Positions 35,488 to 44,317 of a DNA stretch of 56,454 bases are shown here, in pieces. The notes beneath the pieces were generated by a model, which did no database searches, was not told the DNA's origin, and saw nothing but the letters and a program-made list of their open reading frames with translations. The position numbers and the translations under genes are program-made. The number at the start of each line of letters is the position of its first letter. Position 1 is the first letter of the stretch. The DNA comes from Chloroflexota bacterium (lineage in GTDB: Bacteria > Vulcanimicrobiota > JAMCWD01), in assembly GCA_023475345.1 (NCBI GenBank), contig JAMCWD010000026.1, positions 1 through 56,454 of the forward strand. The letters are read 5' to 3'.

Positions 35488-35931
35488 ATGTCATATTTTA
35501 AAAATGAAATGGAGCCGAAGTTAAGGCCTTTTCTGGATCTCATAAAAGAGGAAAACCTCCATGAAATTCAGATCGAGCACGACGATTTTCTGCTGGTTGC
35601 CAGAAAAGAGCAGAGATCTGGCAGGCTTGCACCGTCCGCTACGAAGCGTGATGAGGCGGAAGAAACCCTGATACCGGTAACTTCCAACCTTGTCGGAACT
35701 GTCCACCTTTCGGATCCCAAGAGCGGCAAGCCTCTTTTATACGAGGGACAGGATGTGATGGTCGGGCAGTTGCTCTGCCTTATAAACGCAATGAACCTTA
35801 AGAACGAAGTAAGAAGCCCTTACGACGGCGTCGTTAAAAAGATAATGATCTCGGAGGGAGATATGGTGGAATACGGGCGTCCTCTCCTCATGCTTGCGGT
35901 CAAGGACGGAAAGGAAGCCAACGGTGTTTAA
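35488..35931 (+). CDS. accB: AccB-like biotin carboxyl carrier protein lacking the canonical biotinyl lysine
   Basis: Two ATGs lie in tandem (35485, 35488); GAGGTG fits the second. The 147 residues have an N-terminal leader, a linker and a C-terminal biotinyl domain (LVGTVHLSDPK... EGQDVMVGQLLCLI, then VRSPYDGVVKKIMISEGDMVEYGRPLLMLAV). In the exposed turn, where AMKM normally presents the biotinylated lysine, the sequence is INAMNLKNEV: the lysine is asparagine at 35794-35796 and the nearest lysine is two residues later. BCCP carries CO2 for acetyl-CoA carboxylase. Here the carrier may be inactive, be modified at the shifted lysine, or use a different cofactor. The frame is intact and overlaps accC by eight bases. 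Confidence 0.8.
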   Translation: MSYFKNEMEPKLRPFLDLIKEENLHEIQIEHDDFLLVARKEQRSGRLAPSATKRDEAEETLIPVTSNLVGTVHLSDPKSGKPLLYEGQDVMVGQLLCLINAMNLKNEVRSPYDGVVKKIMISEGDMVEYGRPLLMLAVKDGKEANGV

Positions 35932-37306
35932 TAAAATACTTATTGCAAACAGGGGAGAAATCGCGCTCAGGATAATGCGCGCATGCCGCGAGATGGGCAT
36001 CGGAACCGTTGCTATTTATTCTGAAGTTGACAGGGATTCGCTCCATGTCCGTACCGCCGATGAAGCTATTTGTGTCGGGCCGCCTCCCGCCAGGGACAGC
36101 TATCTCAACGAAGTTAATATTATAGGCGCGGCCTTGATTACAGGCGCAGAAGCAATACACCCGGGTTACGGCTTCCTTGCCGAAAATACCCGTTTTGTAG
36201 AGATTTGCGAAAGCCACGGCCTGAAGTTCATCGGGCCGTCCGCCGATATAATAGCCCTTATGGGAAATAAGGCGAAAGCCAGGCTGGTGGTTGAAAAGGC
36301 CGGCGTGCCGGTGCTGCCGGGCTCGGGCATCGTGGAAGATGAGAAAGAGGCCCTGTTTTTCGCACGGGAAGTAGGGTTCCCCGTTATCCTCAAAGCCAGC
36401 GGGGGCGGGGGCGGCAAGGGAATGAGAGTCGCAAACGATTACGACGAGTTGAAGCAGCTTTTCAATATTGCAAAGCTTGAAGCGAAGTCCTTTTTCAACG
36501 ATGACAGGATTTATATAGAAAAATACATGCCGCATCTGCGGCATGTGGAAGTACAGGTGGTTTGCGACGAGTTCGGCAACGCGGTACACTTCGGCGAGCG
36601 GGACTGCTCGGTTCAGAGAAGGCATCAGAAAATAGTCGAGGAAGCGCCTTGTATCGCCGTTGACCTCGAGTTGCGGAATTTTATGGGGGATATGGCATTG
36701 AGGGCGGCTCGCGCGGTCGATTATAAAAATGTGGGCACGGTTGAGTTCCTGCTTGACGAGGAGAAACGCGAATTTTACTTCATAGAGATGAATACCCGCA
36801 TCCAGGTCGAGCACCCGGTTACGGAGATGGTTTATAACATTGACCTTATAAAAGAGATGATCCGTGTTGCGGCGGGCATGAAGCTGGAGTATAAACAAAG
36901 GGATATAATGCCGGAAGGTCATTCCCTGGAATGCCGGGTCAACGCAGAGGATGCGGCTTCCCACTTCTCGCCGTCAAGCGGGAAAATTACAATGCTGGAT
37001 CTCCCCGGCGGCCCCGGCATCAGGGTTGACACGCATCTTTTCCAGGGTTGTGTCATCACCCCGTTTTATGACAGCCTCCTGGCAAAAGTCATAAGCAAGG
37101 GCGCAACGAGAGAAGAGGCAATACACCGGATGTCCAGGGCTTTGAGGGAATTCAGGATAGAAGGGGTAGTCACGAACATTAATTTTTTACGCAGGATATT
37201 GAACGATGCGTTCTTTGCCCAGGGGGACATAAACACGTCTTACCTGGAAAAAAACCAGATACTTTTCGAATTCGCCAAGGTGCCGGAAGTGGTACCGGCA
37301 TATTGA
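35924..37306 (+). CDS. accC: acetyl-CoA carboxylase biotin carboxylase subunit
   Basis: The GTG at 35924 begins FNKILIANRGEIALRIMRACREMG, the standard AccC start, with AAGGAAG upstream. The 461 residues include the ATP-grasp glycine loop KASGGGGGKGMR, EVQVVCDEFGNAVHFGERDCSVQRRHQKIVEE and the catalytic stretch EFYFIEMNTRIQVEHPVTEM. It carboxylates biotin on the carrier protein using bicarbonate and ATP. Its start is embedded in accB. No accA or accD is in the window. Because accB lacks the normal biotin lysine, AccC may pair with another carrier or this accB may use a shifted lysine. Confidence 0.92.
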   Translation: MFNKILIANRGEIALRIMRACREMGIGTVAIYSEVDRDSLHVRTADEAICVGPPPARDSYLNEVNIIGAALITGAEAIHPGYGFLAENTRFVEICESHGLKFIGPSADIIALMGNKAKARLVVEKAGVPVLPGSGIVEDEKEALFFAREVGFPVILKASGGGGGKGMRVANDYDELKQLFNIAKLEAKSFFNDDRIYIEKYMPHLRHVEVQVVCDEFGNAVHFGERDCSVQRRHQKIVEEAPCIAVDLELRNFMGDMALRAARAVDYKNVGTVEFLLDEEKREFYFIEMNTRIQVEHPVTEMVYNIDLIKEMIRVAAGMKLEYKQRDIMPEGHSLECRVNAEDAASHFSPSSGKITMLDLPGGPGIRVDTHLFQGCVITPFYDSLLAKVISKGATREEAIHRMSRALREFRIEGVVTNINFLRRILNDAFFAQGDINTSYLEKNQILFEFAKVPEVVPAY

Positions 37307-37313
37307 GGTTAAG

Positions 37314-37757
37314 ATGAAATCAAAACGCCGCGAAGCAAGGACACTGGCTTTTCAGGCGCTTTTCCAGGTGGAAGCGGGCGGGCATACGCCCGGTGAAGCA
37401 GCCGACAACGTGCTGGGCGACAATAATGACCATGCCGTTACTTCTTACGTCCGGGAAACGGTTTCCGGCGTTCATGAAAAGCTTCCCCTGCTGGACAAGG
37501 AAATAACATCCCTGCTGGACAACTGGCGCTTGGAACGGCTGGCAACGGTTGATCTCACGATACTCCGGCTGGCCCTTTACGAGATAGATTACAGGGAAGA
37601 TGTCCCGCCTGTAGTTGCAATAAACGAGGCGGTGGAACTGGCAAAAAAATTCGGCGAAGCCGATTCGGGACGCTTTATTAACGGGATACTGGGGGCTTGT
37701 CTTAAAGAAAAAGGGGGGAACAGGGAGCGGGATAGGAAAGGGGAACCTCATGCTTAG
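37314..37757 (+). CDS. nusB: transcription antitermination factor NusB
   Basis: The 147-residue helical protein begins KSKRREARTLAFQALFQVEAGG and contains RLERLATVDLTILRLALYEI and PPVVAINEAVELAKKFGEADSGRFINGILG, the hallmarks of NusB. With NusE it binds boxA RNA and prevents premature termination of rRNA operons. It starts seven bases after accC and overlaps the class A PBP gene by eight bases. Confidence 0.93.
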   Translation: MKSKRREARTLAFQALFQVEAGGHTPGEAADNVLGDNNDHAVTSYVRETVSGVHEKLPLLDKEITSLLDNWRLERLATVDLTILRLALYEIDYREDVPPVVAINEAVELAKKFGEADSGRFINGILGACLKEKGGNRERDRKGEPHA

Positions 37758-40005
37758 GGCGGCTTCGGCATTTTTATTCCTTGTCGCAATCTTTTTGATC
37801 GGAGTGATCTTTTTCACCGGGGTTGTTTCGGCGGGGCTCATGTCGCGCAACCTCCCCGATGCCGATTACCTTTACAGCTACAGGCCCGGAGAAGCCAGCA
37901 AGATTTATGCCAATGACGGATCCTGGCTCGGCACATTATACAAGGAAAACAGGGAATGGGTAAATATCAAGGATATCCCCAAGTCCTTGCAGGATGCCAT
38001 CATAGCGACAGAGGACTCCCGGTTTTATTATCACCACGGCATCGACTGGAGAGGCATAGCCAGGGCTTTAAAAGCGGACTTTGAGAAAAAAGATATAAAA
38101 CAGGGGGCAAGCACCATAACGCAGCAGCTTGCAAGGAACATATTCCTGTCTCCCCGCAGGACTATCGAAAGAAAAATCAGGGAAATACTCCTTGCATTTG
38201 AAATAGAAAAACGACTGAGCAAAAAAGAGATACTGGAATTATACCTGAACCAGATATATTTCGGCTCCGGTGCTTACGGCATCCAGGCGGCCGCCCGCAC
38301 TTACTTCAACAAGGACGTCTCGAAGCTCGATCTTGCCGAGTCGTCCATGCTGGCGGGATTGCCTGCCGCCCCTTCGGTTTATTCCCCTTACGAGGACCCC
38401 AAGCTTGCAAAAAAACGCCAGATACTCGTCCTGAACCGCATGGTGGAAGTCGGCTCCATTACAAAGGAAGAAGCCAATAAAGCAAGGGATGAAGAACTTC
38501 TTTTTAAATCGCGCAAGACCCAGTTCCAGTCTCTCACGAACCCTTACTTCACCACTTATGTGCTTCATGACCTGCTTTCAAGGTATGATGAAGACCTGTT
38601 ATACAGGGGCGGTCTCGAAATATATACCACCATGGATCCCAAATTGCAGAAGCTGGCCGAGGAATCGGTCAAATGGGGAGTCAAGGAAGGAAACAAAATA
38701 GGGCTTGGCTGTAACCAGGCGGCCCTTGTTTCCCTGGAACCCGGTACCGGCTACATCAGGGCGATGGCGGGCGGCGTCGATTTCAGCATAAGTGACCAGT
38801 TCAATCGCGCATGGCAGGCAAAGCGCCAGCCCGGTTCCGCGTTCAAGGTATTCGTTTATACGACGGCACTGCTCCAGGGATACCTGCCCGATTCTCTCAT
38901 TGAAGATTCTCCTGTAAGTTATCCCCAGGCATCGGGGGTGGCATGGTGCCCTAAAAATTCTGACGGCCGGTTCTGGGGGACGATCACTTTCAGGCGCGCC
39001 CTCCAGTTTTCAAGGAACTTATGCGCCATCAGGCTTCTTGACCGGGTAGGCATCGAAAATACCGTCAAGACGGCTTACAACATGGGCGTCAAATCATACC
39101 TGGAGCCTAACCTGTCTCTTGCCCTGGGGAGTTCCGTGCTGTCTCCGCTGGAGATGGCCTCCGCATTCGGCGTAATCGCAAACGGCGGCATCAGGGCAGA
39201 GCCGGTTTGCGTCAAGCTTATCAAAGACCCCTCCGGAAGGGTCATTGAAGATAACCGCAAACCCAAAAGATACGAAGTTCTTCCGCACACCGTGGCTTAT
39301 ATGATGATCGACATGATGAAAGATGTTATCAATGCAGGCACGGGTACGAGGGCGAAGCTTGACCGACCTGCGGCGGGCAAAACAGGTACCACCGACGATT
39401 ACCGTGACGCATGGTTCATAGGCTTTACACCCCAATATTCAACCGCGGTCTGGCTGGGAAACGACAACTATTCCAAGATGGACAGGGCTTACGGCGGCGA
39501 TGTGCCGGCAATGACCTGGCAGTATTTCATGAGCAGGGCCCATAAAGGCCTGGAGAAAAAAGATTTCCAGCCGCCTGAGCTCAAGTTCGTCCAGGTCAGG
39601 ATCTGTAATGATTCCAAAAAACGCGCAACTTCCAGATGCCCGAATACCACCCTGGTTACGATGAAATCTTCCGATGCCAAAAAGTTAGGTTTCTGTCCTG
39701 AACACCCGGAAATAGAAGCGAAAAAAGAAACCGAAACCAAAAAACCTGAAAATGAAACCGTAGCCCCCGACAAGGAAAAAACCGAAACCTCCCCGGATCC
39801 CGGTACGGTACAACTTGAAAATATGCTTATGGAAGGCGATTCGGAAGAAAAGACATCGCCTGTTCCTGAAACAGTCCAGCCTCCCGAGCAAAAACCTGAA
39901 ACAATAAAACTGGAAACCGAGGAATTTTCAAAGCCTCCTGCTCCGGAACCCCCGGCGGCAAAGCCTTCAAAACCAGAACAACCGAAGGTCATAAAAGAAC
40001 CGTGA
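37750..40005 (+). CDS. mrcA: bifunctional class A penicillin-binding protein (PBP1A-like)
   Basis: A membrane helix (~5-27) is followed by a GT51 glycosyltransferase domain with ATEDSRFYYHHGIDW (catalytic E88), QGASTITQQLARN (118-130) and ILELYLNQIYFG, then a transpeptidase domain with PGSAFK (S363, K366), SRN (421-423) and GKTGTTDD (K544). It polymerises and cross-links peptidoglycan in the periplasm. The last ~110 residues (beyond ~640) are a Pro/Glu/Lys-rich tail of the kind seen in disordered C-termini. The ATG lies within the end of nusB. Confidence 0.93.
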   Translation: MLRAASAFLFLVAIFLIGVIFFTGVVSAGLMSRNLPDADYLYSYRPGEASKIYANDGSWLGTLYKENREWVNIKDIPKSLQDAIIATEDSRFYYHHGIDWRGIARALKADFEKKDIKQGASTITQQLARNIFLSPRRTIERKIREILLAFEIEKRLSKKEILELYLNQIYFGSGAYGIQAAARTYFNKDVSKLDLAESSMLAGLPAAPSVYSPYEDPKLAKKRQILVLNRMVEVGSITKEEANKARDEELLFKSRKTQFQSLTNPYFTTYVLHDLLSRYDEDLLYRGGLEIYTTMDPKLQKLAEESVKWGVKEGNKIGLGCNQAALVSLEPGTGYIRAMAGGVDFSISDQFNRAWQAKRQPGSAFKVFVYTTALLQGYLPDSLIEDSPVSYPQASGVAWCPKNSDGRFWGTITFRRALQFSRNLCAIRLLDRVGIENTVKTAYNMGVKSYLEPNLSLALGSSVLSPLEMASAFGVIANGGIRAEPVCVKLIKDPSGRVIEDNRKPKRYEVLPHTVAYMMIDMMKDVINAGTGTRAKLDRPAAGKTGTTDDYRDAWFIGFTPQYSTAVWLGNDNYSKMDRAYGGDVPAMTWQYFMSRAHKGLEKKDFQPPELKFVQVRICNDSKKRATSRCPNTTLVTMKSSDAKKLGFCPEHPEIEAKKETETKKPENETVAPDKEKTETSPDPGTVQLENMLMEGDSEEKTSPVPETVQPPEQKPETIKLETEEFSKPPAPEPPAAKPSKPEQPKVIKEP

Positions 40006-40025
40006 TGCAGGGAGAGGAGATCCTT

Positions 40026-40304
40026 TTGAAAAAAAGGGCTCAATTCACTATCCACGGAGATGTGCAGGGTGTAGGTTTCAGGCATTTTGCCCGGAAGTGG
40101 GCGGAAAAGCTGGGCCTCAGCGGCTACGTGCGAAACCTCAGGGAAGGCCCTGTCGAAGTGGCCGTCTTCGGGGATGAAAATACCGTCCGGTTGTATCTAC
40201 AACATCTTTCCAGGGGTCCGGATTTCTCGTATGTCAGCAGAGTTGACGAAAACTGGGAAGACGGCGACCCCGGAGAATTCAGCGGTTTTAATGTCAGGTT
40301 CTAG
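40026..40304 (+). CDS. acyP: acylphosphatase
   Basis: Three starts are possible: GTG 40002, ATG 40005, and TTG 40026. Only the TTG has a ribosome binding site at good spacing (GGAGAGGAG six bases upstream), and it gives 92 residues, the usual size. The signature GDVQGVGFRHFARKWA with its active arginine and GYVRNLREGPVEV with its active asparagine define acylphosphatase, which hydrolyses acyl phosphates. The PBP stop overlaps the upstream alternatives. Confidence 0.9.
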   Translation: MKKRAQFTIHGDVQGVGFRHFARKWAEKLGLSGYVRNLREGPVEVAVFGDENTVRLYLQHLSRGPDFSYVSRVDENWEDGDPGEFSGFNVRF

Positions 40305-40313
40305 GAGGCGCTT

Positions 40314-40919
40314 GTGAGAAAAACAATGCTTTTGATAATAATGATTTCAGTAACCCTTGCAGCTTCGGTTTCGTGCGCTTCCAAAAAAGAAAAGATAAAC
40401 TTCCCTGTTGAAAAAGCCCGGGAATGGGGATATACGGGCGACCAGCAGGTGGGGGTAGGTCCGGGAGAAATCACCATACCAAATATCCCTTTTACAATGA
40501 CGGTCGAACAATACCGGAAAAGCGGCAGCGACATTTTTTGCGAACTTACAATGCGGATGAACGGCCAGTATTTCAGGGGGATAATCCTGCGTATAAATCA
40601 AGACGGCGACATGCTCCCAATCGATGAGGGAAACCCTCTCCTGTACGGCGAATTGTGGAAAGGGAGGAAATGGTCAACATTTGTTTTCGGTAGCAAGATA
40701 AATGTAAAGGTCAGGGGCAAGGAGAAAATAAAAACGTCCGGGGGGGAATACGATTGCTGGGAGCTCAGCTTTGCAGGCGGGGGAACGAAAGGCTCCGTCT
40801 GGCTTGCCGACGGGGTCGGCGTAGTAGCTATGGAATATACATCCACCGACCCGGACAATACGGGCAGGCTCAGCATCAAACTGAAAGATTTTAATAAAGG
40901 CGGCACAGATAAGGAATGA
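40314..40919 (+). CDS. lipoprotein-like exported protein of unknown function
   Basis: AGGAGG lies five bases before the GTG. The first ~20 residues form a signal with a cysteine at the end of SVTLAASVSC, a near-match to a lipobox. The mature part (about 180 residues) is a beta-rich domain with WSTFVFGSKINVKVRGKEKI and YDCWELSFAGGGTKGSVWLADGVGVVAMEY, similar in feel to DUF3108-type outer-membrane-associated proteins. No catalytic motif. It overlaps the following DsrE-like gene by four bases. Confidence 0.65.
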   Translation: MRKTMLLIIMISVTLAASVSCASKKEKINFPVEKAREWGYTGDQQVGVGPGEITIPNIPFTMTVEQYRKSGSDIFCELTMRMNGQYFRGIILRINQDGDMLPIDEGNPLLYGELWKGRKWSTFVFGSKINVKVRGKEKIKTSGGEYDCWELSFAGGGTKGSVWLADGVGVVAMEYTSTDPDNTGRLSIKLKDFNKGGTDKE

Positions 40920-41212
40920 GGCACTATCTTATTTTAGTCAGGGACAAAACGGCGACCGCGTTTGAACTTGCGGGGGATCTTGTAGCGGCCGGACACCATG
41001 TCAGCGTTTGCCTGGTGGAGTTCGGCAACAGGCCCCTTTCCGGCAATGAACCCGCCCTTAACAACCTCTCGGAAAAAGGGGCGGTGTTATATTATTTTCC
41101 GGGCGGAAATAAAAAGGATAACCCGGCATCGAGTCTAAAAGGACTGCTCATAAGGCCGCTCCATGAACTGGGAAGGCTCGCGGCCGAATGCGATACGATG
41201 ATGGTGCTGTGA
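40916..41212 (+). CDS. DsrE/TusD-like protein, gene 1 of a trio
   Basis: 98 residues with a DsrE-fold N-terminus (MRHYLILVRDKTATAFELAGDLVAAGHHVSVCLVEFGNRPL). TusD/DsrE family members accept sulfur on a conserved cysteine in the middle of the chain during tRNA thiolation or sulfur oxidation. Here the only cysteines are at ~32 and ~92, not at the usual place. Together with the next two genes it forms the usual three-gene DsrE-DsrF-DsrH arrangement, coupled by ATGA overlaps. No DsrC/TusE or MnmA is nearby. Confidence 0.65.
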   Translation: MRHYLILVRDKTATAFELAGDLVAAGHHVSVCLVEFGNRPLSGNEPALNNLSEKGAVLYYFPGGNKKDNPASSLKGLLIRPLHELGRLAAECDTMMVL

Positions 41213-41562
41213 TGAAATCTAAAAACCTTCTTGTAAATATCACTCATTCGCCGCTGGGAAGCCCGGCCGGGCTTATGGAAATCTCCATGGTGCTGGCTCT
41301 TGCTTCCGCGCCCGAATCGCATAAGCTGAGGATAGTTTTTTCAGGCGACGGGGTTTATTTCGCGCTCAAGGATTTCAGCCCGAAAGGATGGGAGAAAATT
41401 CTGAAGTCCCTCCGCGTGCTTGAAGTGGAGATGCATGTCGAGGAAGAAAGCCTGAAGAAACGCGGCCTTTCAATAAACGATATCAAGGAAAATTTTACGG
41501 TAAGGACGGAACAGGAGCTGGCATCGTTCCCATCGTGGGCCGATCATGCCCTGGCATTTTGA
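41212..41562 (+). CDS. DsrF/TusC-like protein, gene 2 of a trio
   Basis: The start is the ATG at 41212 that overlaps the previous stop (ATGA). The 116 residues fit the DsrE/F-fold (NITHSPLGSPAGLMEISMVLALASA, RIVFSGDGVYFALKDFSP, and a C-terminal RTEQELASFPSWADHALAF). There is no cysteine at all, so it cannot carry sulfur itself. In the TusBCD complex, TusC is a structural subunit, so this may still be a normal role. Confidence 0.65.
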   Translation: MKSKNLLVNITHSPLGSPAGLMEISMVLALASAPESHKLRIVFSGDGVYFALKDFSPKGWEKILKSLRVLEVEMHVEEESLKKRGLSINDIKENFTVRTEQELASFPSWADHALAF

Positions 41563-41563
41563 C

Positions 41564-41818
41564 ATGGCGATATTCGTAACAGATAGAAAATTAGACGACC
41601 TGGCGGCTGCCGCCGTAAAGAGAGGTGGAGGCAGGCTCCTCCTGCTGGGTGAAGGCGTTTACATGGCGGTAAATCCGCCTGAAGGCATGACGGTTTTTGC
41701 CTCCGAAAAAGACGCCGATATCCGCGGCCTCAAATCCATCATCCCTGACAATGTGAGTTTGCTCGACGGGGCGGGGATCGTAAAGCTGCTCGAAAAGGAA
41801 AACCCGCTCTCGGTCTGA
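41564..41818 (+). CDS. DsrH/TusB-like protein, gene 3 of a trio
   Basis: The ATG at 41564 directly follows the previous stop and gives 84 residues. An ATG at 41546 would add six residues and neither has a good ribosome binding site. The fold resembles TusB/DsrH (AIFVTDRKLDDLAAAAVKRGGGRLLLLGEGVYMAV). It contains no cysteine. It completes the trio with genes at 40916 and 41212. Confidence 0.6.
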   Translation: MAIFVTDRKLDDLAAAAVKRGGGRLLLLGEGVYMAVNPPEGMTVFASEKDADIRGLKSIIPDNVSLLDGAGIVKLLEKENPLSV

Positions 41819-41830
41819 CAGGAGAATATC

Positions 41831-42385
41831 ATGAGCATCCAGCCGGATACATGGATCAGAAAAATGGCTGTCGAGCACAGGATGATCGAACCGTTTATCG
41901 ACGGGCAGGTATCCGGCGGAACGATATCCTACGGCCTTTCTTCTTATGGCTACGACATGCGGGTTGACAGGGTTTTCAAAATTTTTATGCCGTCGGAAAA
42001 AGCAGTAGTTGATCCCAAGAATTTCGACAGGGAGTGCTTTGTCGATTTCGAAGGGGACGTGTGCGAGATCCCGGCGAATTCGTTTGCGCTGGCAAAGAGC
42101 GTCGAATACTTCAGGATCCCTAGGGACATCTTAACCATCTGCCTGGGCAAATCCACTTATGCAAGATGCGGCATAATCGTCAACGTAACGCCTTTCGAGC
42201 CGGAATGGGAAGGCTTCGCGACACTGGAAATTTCCAACACAACGCCGCTCCCGGCCCTGATTTACGCCGGGGAAGGCATCGCACAGGTGGTATTCTTCAG
42301 GGCAAGTGAGGAATGTTCATTTTCGTACGCGGATAAAAAAGGGAAATATCAAAAACAGATGGATATTACCCTGCCCCTGTTGTAG
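41831..42385 (+). CDS. dcd: dCTP deaminase
   Basis: AGGAG precedes the ATG at 41831. The 184 residues carry [13 protein letters not shown], the catalytic [23 protein letters not shown] with its glutamate, and GIAQVVFF. The enzyme deaminates dCTP to dUTP, the source of dUMP for ThyX at 32121. A bifunctional dCTP deaminase/dUTPase activity cannot be excluded. Confidence 0.92.
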   Translation: MSIQPDTWIRKMAVEHRMIEPFIDGQVSGGTISYGLSSYGYDMRVDRVFKIFMPSEKAVVDPKNFDRECFVDFEGDVCEIPANSFALAKSVEYFRIPRDILTICLGKSTYARCGIIVNVTPFEPEWEGFATLEISNTTPLPALIYAGEGIAQVVFFRASEECSFSYADKKGKYQKQMDITLPLL

Positions 42386-42399
42386 TCGGAGGTTTCAAA

Positions 42400-42888
42400 A
42401 TGAGCTGTATAATTTTTTCATCCTGCATCGTCGGAGCGCTATTCATAGCGGGGGTAATGTTGATAATCCTGGGACGGGCCCGTGTTGTGATGAGGGCGGC
42501 GGGCATAATCCTTGTCATTATAAGCATCATCGGCGGCTTATATGCCGGAGGCTTTATTTTCTCTGGCAACAGGTCTCCTGAAGCCGCCCTGAAAAAATGT
42601 GACGAAAACCTGGTTATGATAAGGACGGCTATTTTAAAATACTTGGATGACCATAACGGGAAGCTGCCGAAGGAACTGGAGACTCTGCTCCCTGCCTACA
42701 TGAAAGCCCTCCCTGTGTGCCCCGCGTCCGGGTTCCCCGATTCGTACGGATACGAGACTAACGATATGACCGGCAATTTCACTATATTCTGCCAGGGAGA
42801 CACCCATGTTGAAATGAATGTCCCCTCCGGCCTGCCGCGAATCTCGCGATTACTTTCAAAGCCCCAGAATAATATTGTGGACGATTGA
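42400..42888 (+). CDS. membrane protein with pseudopilin-like C-terminal region
   Basis: GGAGGT precedes the ATG. Two membrane helices (CIIFSSCIVGALFIAGVMLIIL and VVMRAAGIILVIISIIGGLYAGGFIF) are followed by ~110 residues starting SPEAALKKCDENLVMIRTAILKYLDDHNGKLPKELETLLPAYMKALPVCPASG. That block resembles the C-terminal globular part of GspG-type pseudopilins (an LxxYxxDHNGxxP-like repeat), but the prepilin leader is absent. Role unknown, possibly linked to the PilB-like ATPase. Confidence 0.6.
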   Translation: MSCIIFSSCIVGALFIAGVMLIILGRARVVMRAAGIILVIISIIGGLYAGGFIFSGNRSPEAALKKCDENLVMIRTAILKYLDDHNGKLPKELETLLPAYMKALPVCPASGFPDSYGYETNDMTGNFTIFCQGDTHVEMNVPSGLPRISRLLSKPQNNIVDD

Positions 42889-43063
42889 ATTTATGTGCGT
42901 AATACCAAATTTCGTATGCTGAAAACAAAAACAAACTTCATATATCAGAATGATAAAAAAACTTCCGATAAACATTTTTTAATCGAAAGGATTAATCGAT
43001 GTCATGACGTATGTATATTGTAATTAAAAATGTGATTCTATATAACATCGACGGAGGTAAAAA

Positions 43064-44299
43064 GTGGAAAAAAGGATTGCAATAACAGGAATGGGAATAG
43101 TTTCTCCTTTCGGATCTGACCTTGAAGAATTCTGGAAAAAGCTTGAAAGAGGGGAATCGGCCGGAGATTTGATAACCGCGTTCGATACCAGCAATTTTTC
43201 GACAAGGATCGGTTGTGAGGTTAAAGATTTCGATTTTGATGAATTCGTGCCCAAAAAGGAAGCAAGGCGGATGGGCCGCTTTCTTGTTTTTGCTCTCACG
43301 GCGGCGAAGCTCGCGCTCAGGCATTCGGGATTAAACCTGGAAAATGAAAACCGCGAAAGAGTAGGCGCCGTTATCGGCTCGGGCATAGGCGGCATGAAGA
43401 TGATCCAGGACCAGACTAAAGTTCTTTTCGAAGAAGGTCCCGACAAAATCAGCCCGTTCTTTATACCGATGGCTATCATCAACATGGCGCCGGGGAAAAC
43501 GGCTATTGATAACGGCATTCAAGGGTTTAATATATCTGTTGTTTCGGCATGCGCGACTTCAGCACATTCGATAGGGATAGCGGCCGACCAGATCCGCCTC
43601 GGCAGGGCCGACGTAATGCTGGCTGGCGGCACGGAAGCAAGCATTACTCCTATCGGAGGCGCAGGGTTCTGCAATATGAAGGCTCTTTCCACCAGGAACG
43701 ATGACCCGAAACACGCTTCCCGGCCTTTCGACCTTGACCGGGACGGCTTCCTCATAGGCGAGGGAGCAGGCGTCCTTATACTCGAAGATTGGGATCATGC
43801 AATGAAACGTGGCGCTGAAATACATGCAGAACTCGTCGGGTTCGGCGGGTCGGCCGATGCGTTCCACATAGCCATGCCCGACCCGGAAGGCAAAGGCCCT
43901 TCTATCGCCATGAAAATGGCATTGAATGAAGCCCGCATAAATCCCGAAGAGTTGGAATATATCAACGCTCACGGCACATCGACCCCCAAGGGAGACATCG
44001 CCGAAACGGTGGCTATAAAGAACGTCTTCAAAGACCACGCGTACAAGCTTGCGGTCAGTTCCAGCAAGTCCATGTTCGGGCACGGGCTGGGAGCCGCAGG
44101 GGTGCTCGAATCCGTAGTTTGCATCGAGACACTGAAGAGAGGGATCCTCACGCCGACCATAAATTATGAAAAACCGGACCCCGAATGCGACCTCGATTAT
44201 GTCCCCAACACTCCGAGAGAAAAGAAGATCTTATACGCGATGAATAATTCGTTCGGTTTCGGAGGGCAGAACGCCGTCCTGATTTTCAAGAAAGTATAA
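43064..44299 (+). CDS. fabF: 3-oxoacyl-[acyl-carrier-protein] synthase II
   Basis: The GTG follows GGAGG by five bases. The 411 residues contain the Cys-His-His triad: C163 in VVSACATSAHSIG, H303 in NAHGTSTPKGD and H340 in SSKSMFGHGLGAAG, with K335. FabF elongates acyl-ACP by condensing with malonyl-ACP in fatty acid synthesis. It uses malonyl units from the acetyl-CoA carboxylase, whose accBC lie at 35488-37306. Confidence 0.94.
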   Translation: MEKRIAITGMGIVSPFGSDLEEFWKKLERGESAGDLITAFDTSNFSTRIGCEVKDFDFDEFVPKKEARRMGRFLVFALTAAKLALRHSGLNLENENRERVGAVIGSGIGGMKMIQDQTKVLFEEGPDKISPFFIPMAIINMAPGKTAIDNGIQGFNISVVSACATSAHSIGIAADQIRLGRADVMLAGGTEASITPIGGAGFCNMKALSTRNDDPKHASRPFDLDRDGFLIGEGAGVLILEDWDHAMKRGAEIHAELVGFGGSADAFHIAMPDPEGKGPSIAMKMALNEARINPEELEYINAHGTSTPKGDIAETVAIKNVFKDHAYKLAVSSSKSMFGHGLGAAGVLESVVCIETLKRGILTPTINYEKPDPECDLDYVPNTPREKKILYAMNNSFGFGGQNAVLIFKKV

Positions 44300-44317
44300 C
44301 AAGTTCGAACCTTAATT

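Noticed and set aside
35900..36964. 354-codon minus-strand open frame over accC
   Set aside because: Antisense to strongly conserved AccC; composition and lack of motif mark it as a shadow.
1146..42920. Short match of gtaatgccaaattt (near 1155) with gtaataccaaattt (near 42900)
   Set aside because: Too short to exceed chance; surroundings do not match.
43018..43046. TTGTAA-17-TATAAC upstream of fabF
   Set aside because: Transcription would start at about 43053 and lose part of the Shine-Dalgarno at 43052-43058, so it is unlikely to serve fabF.
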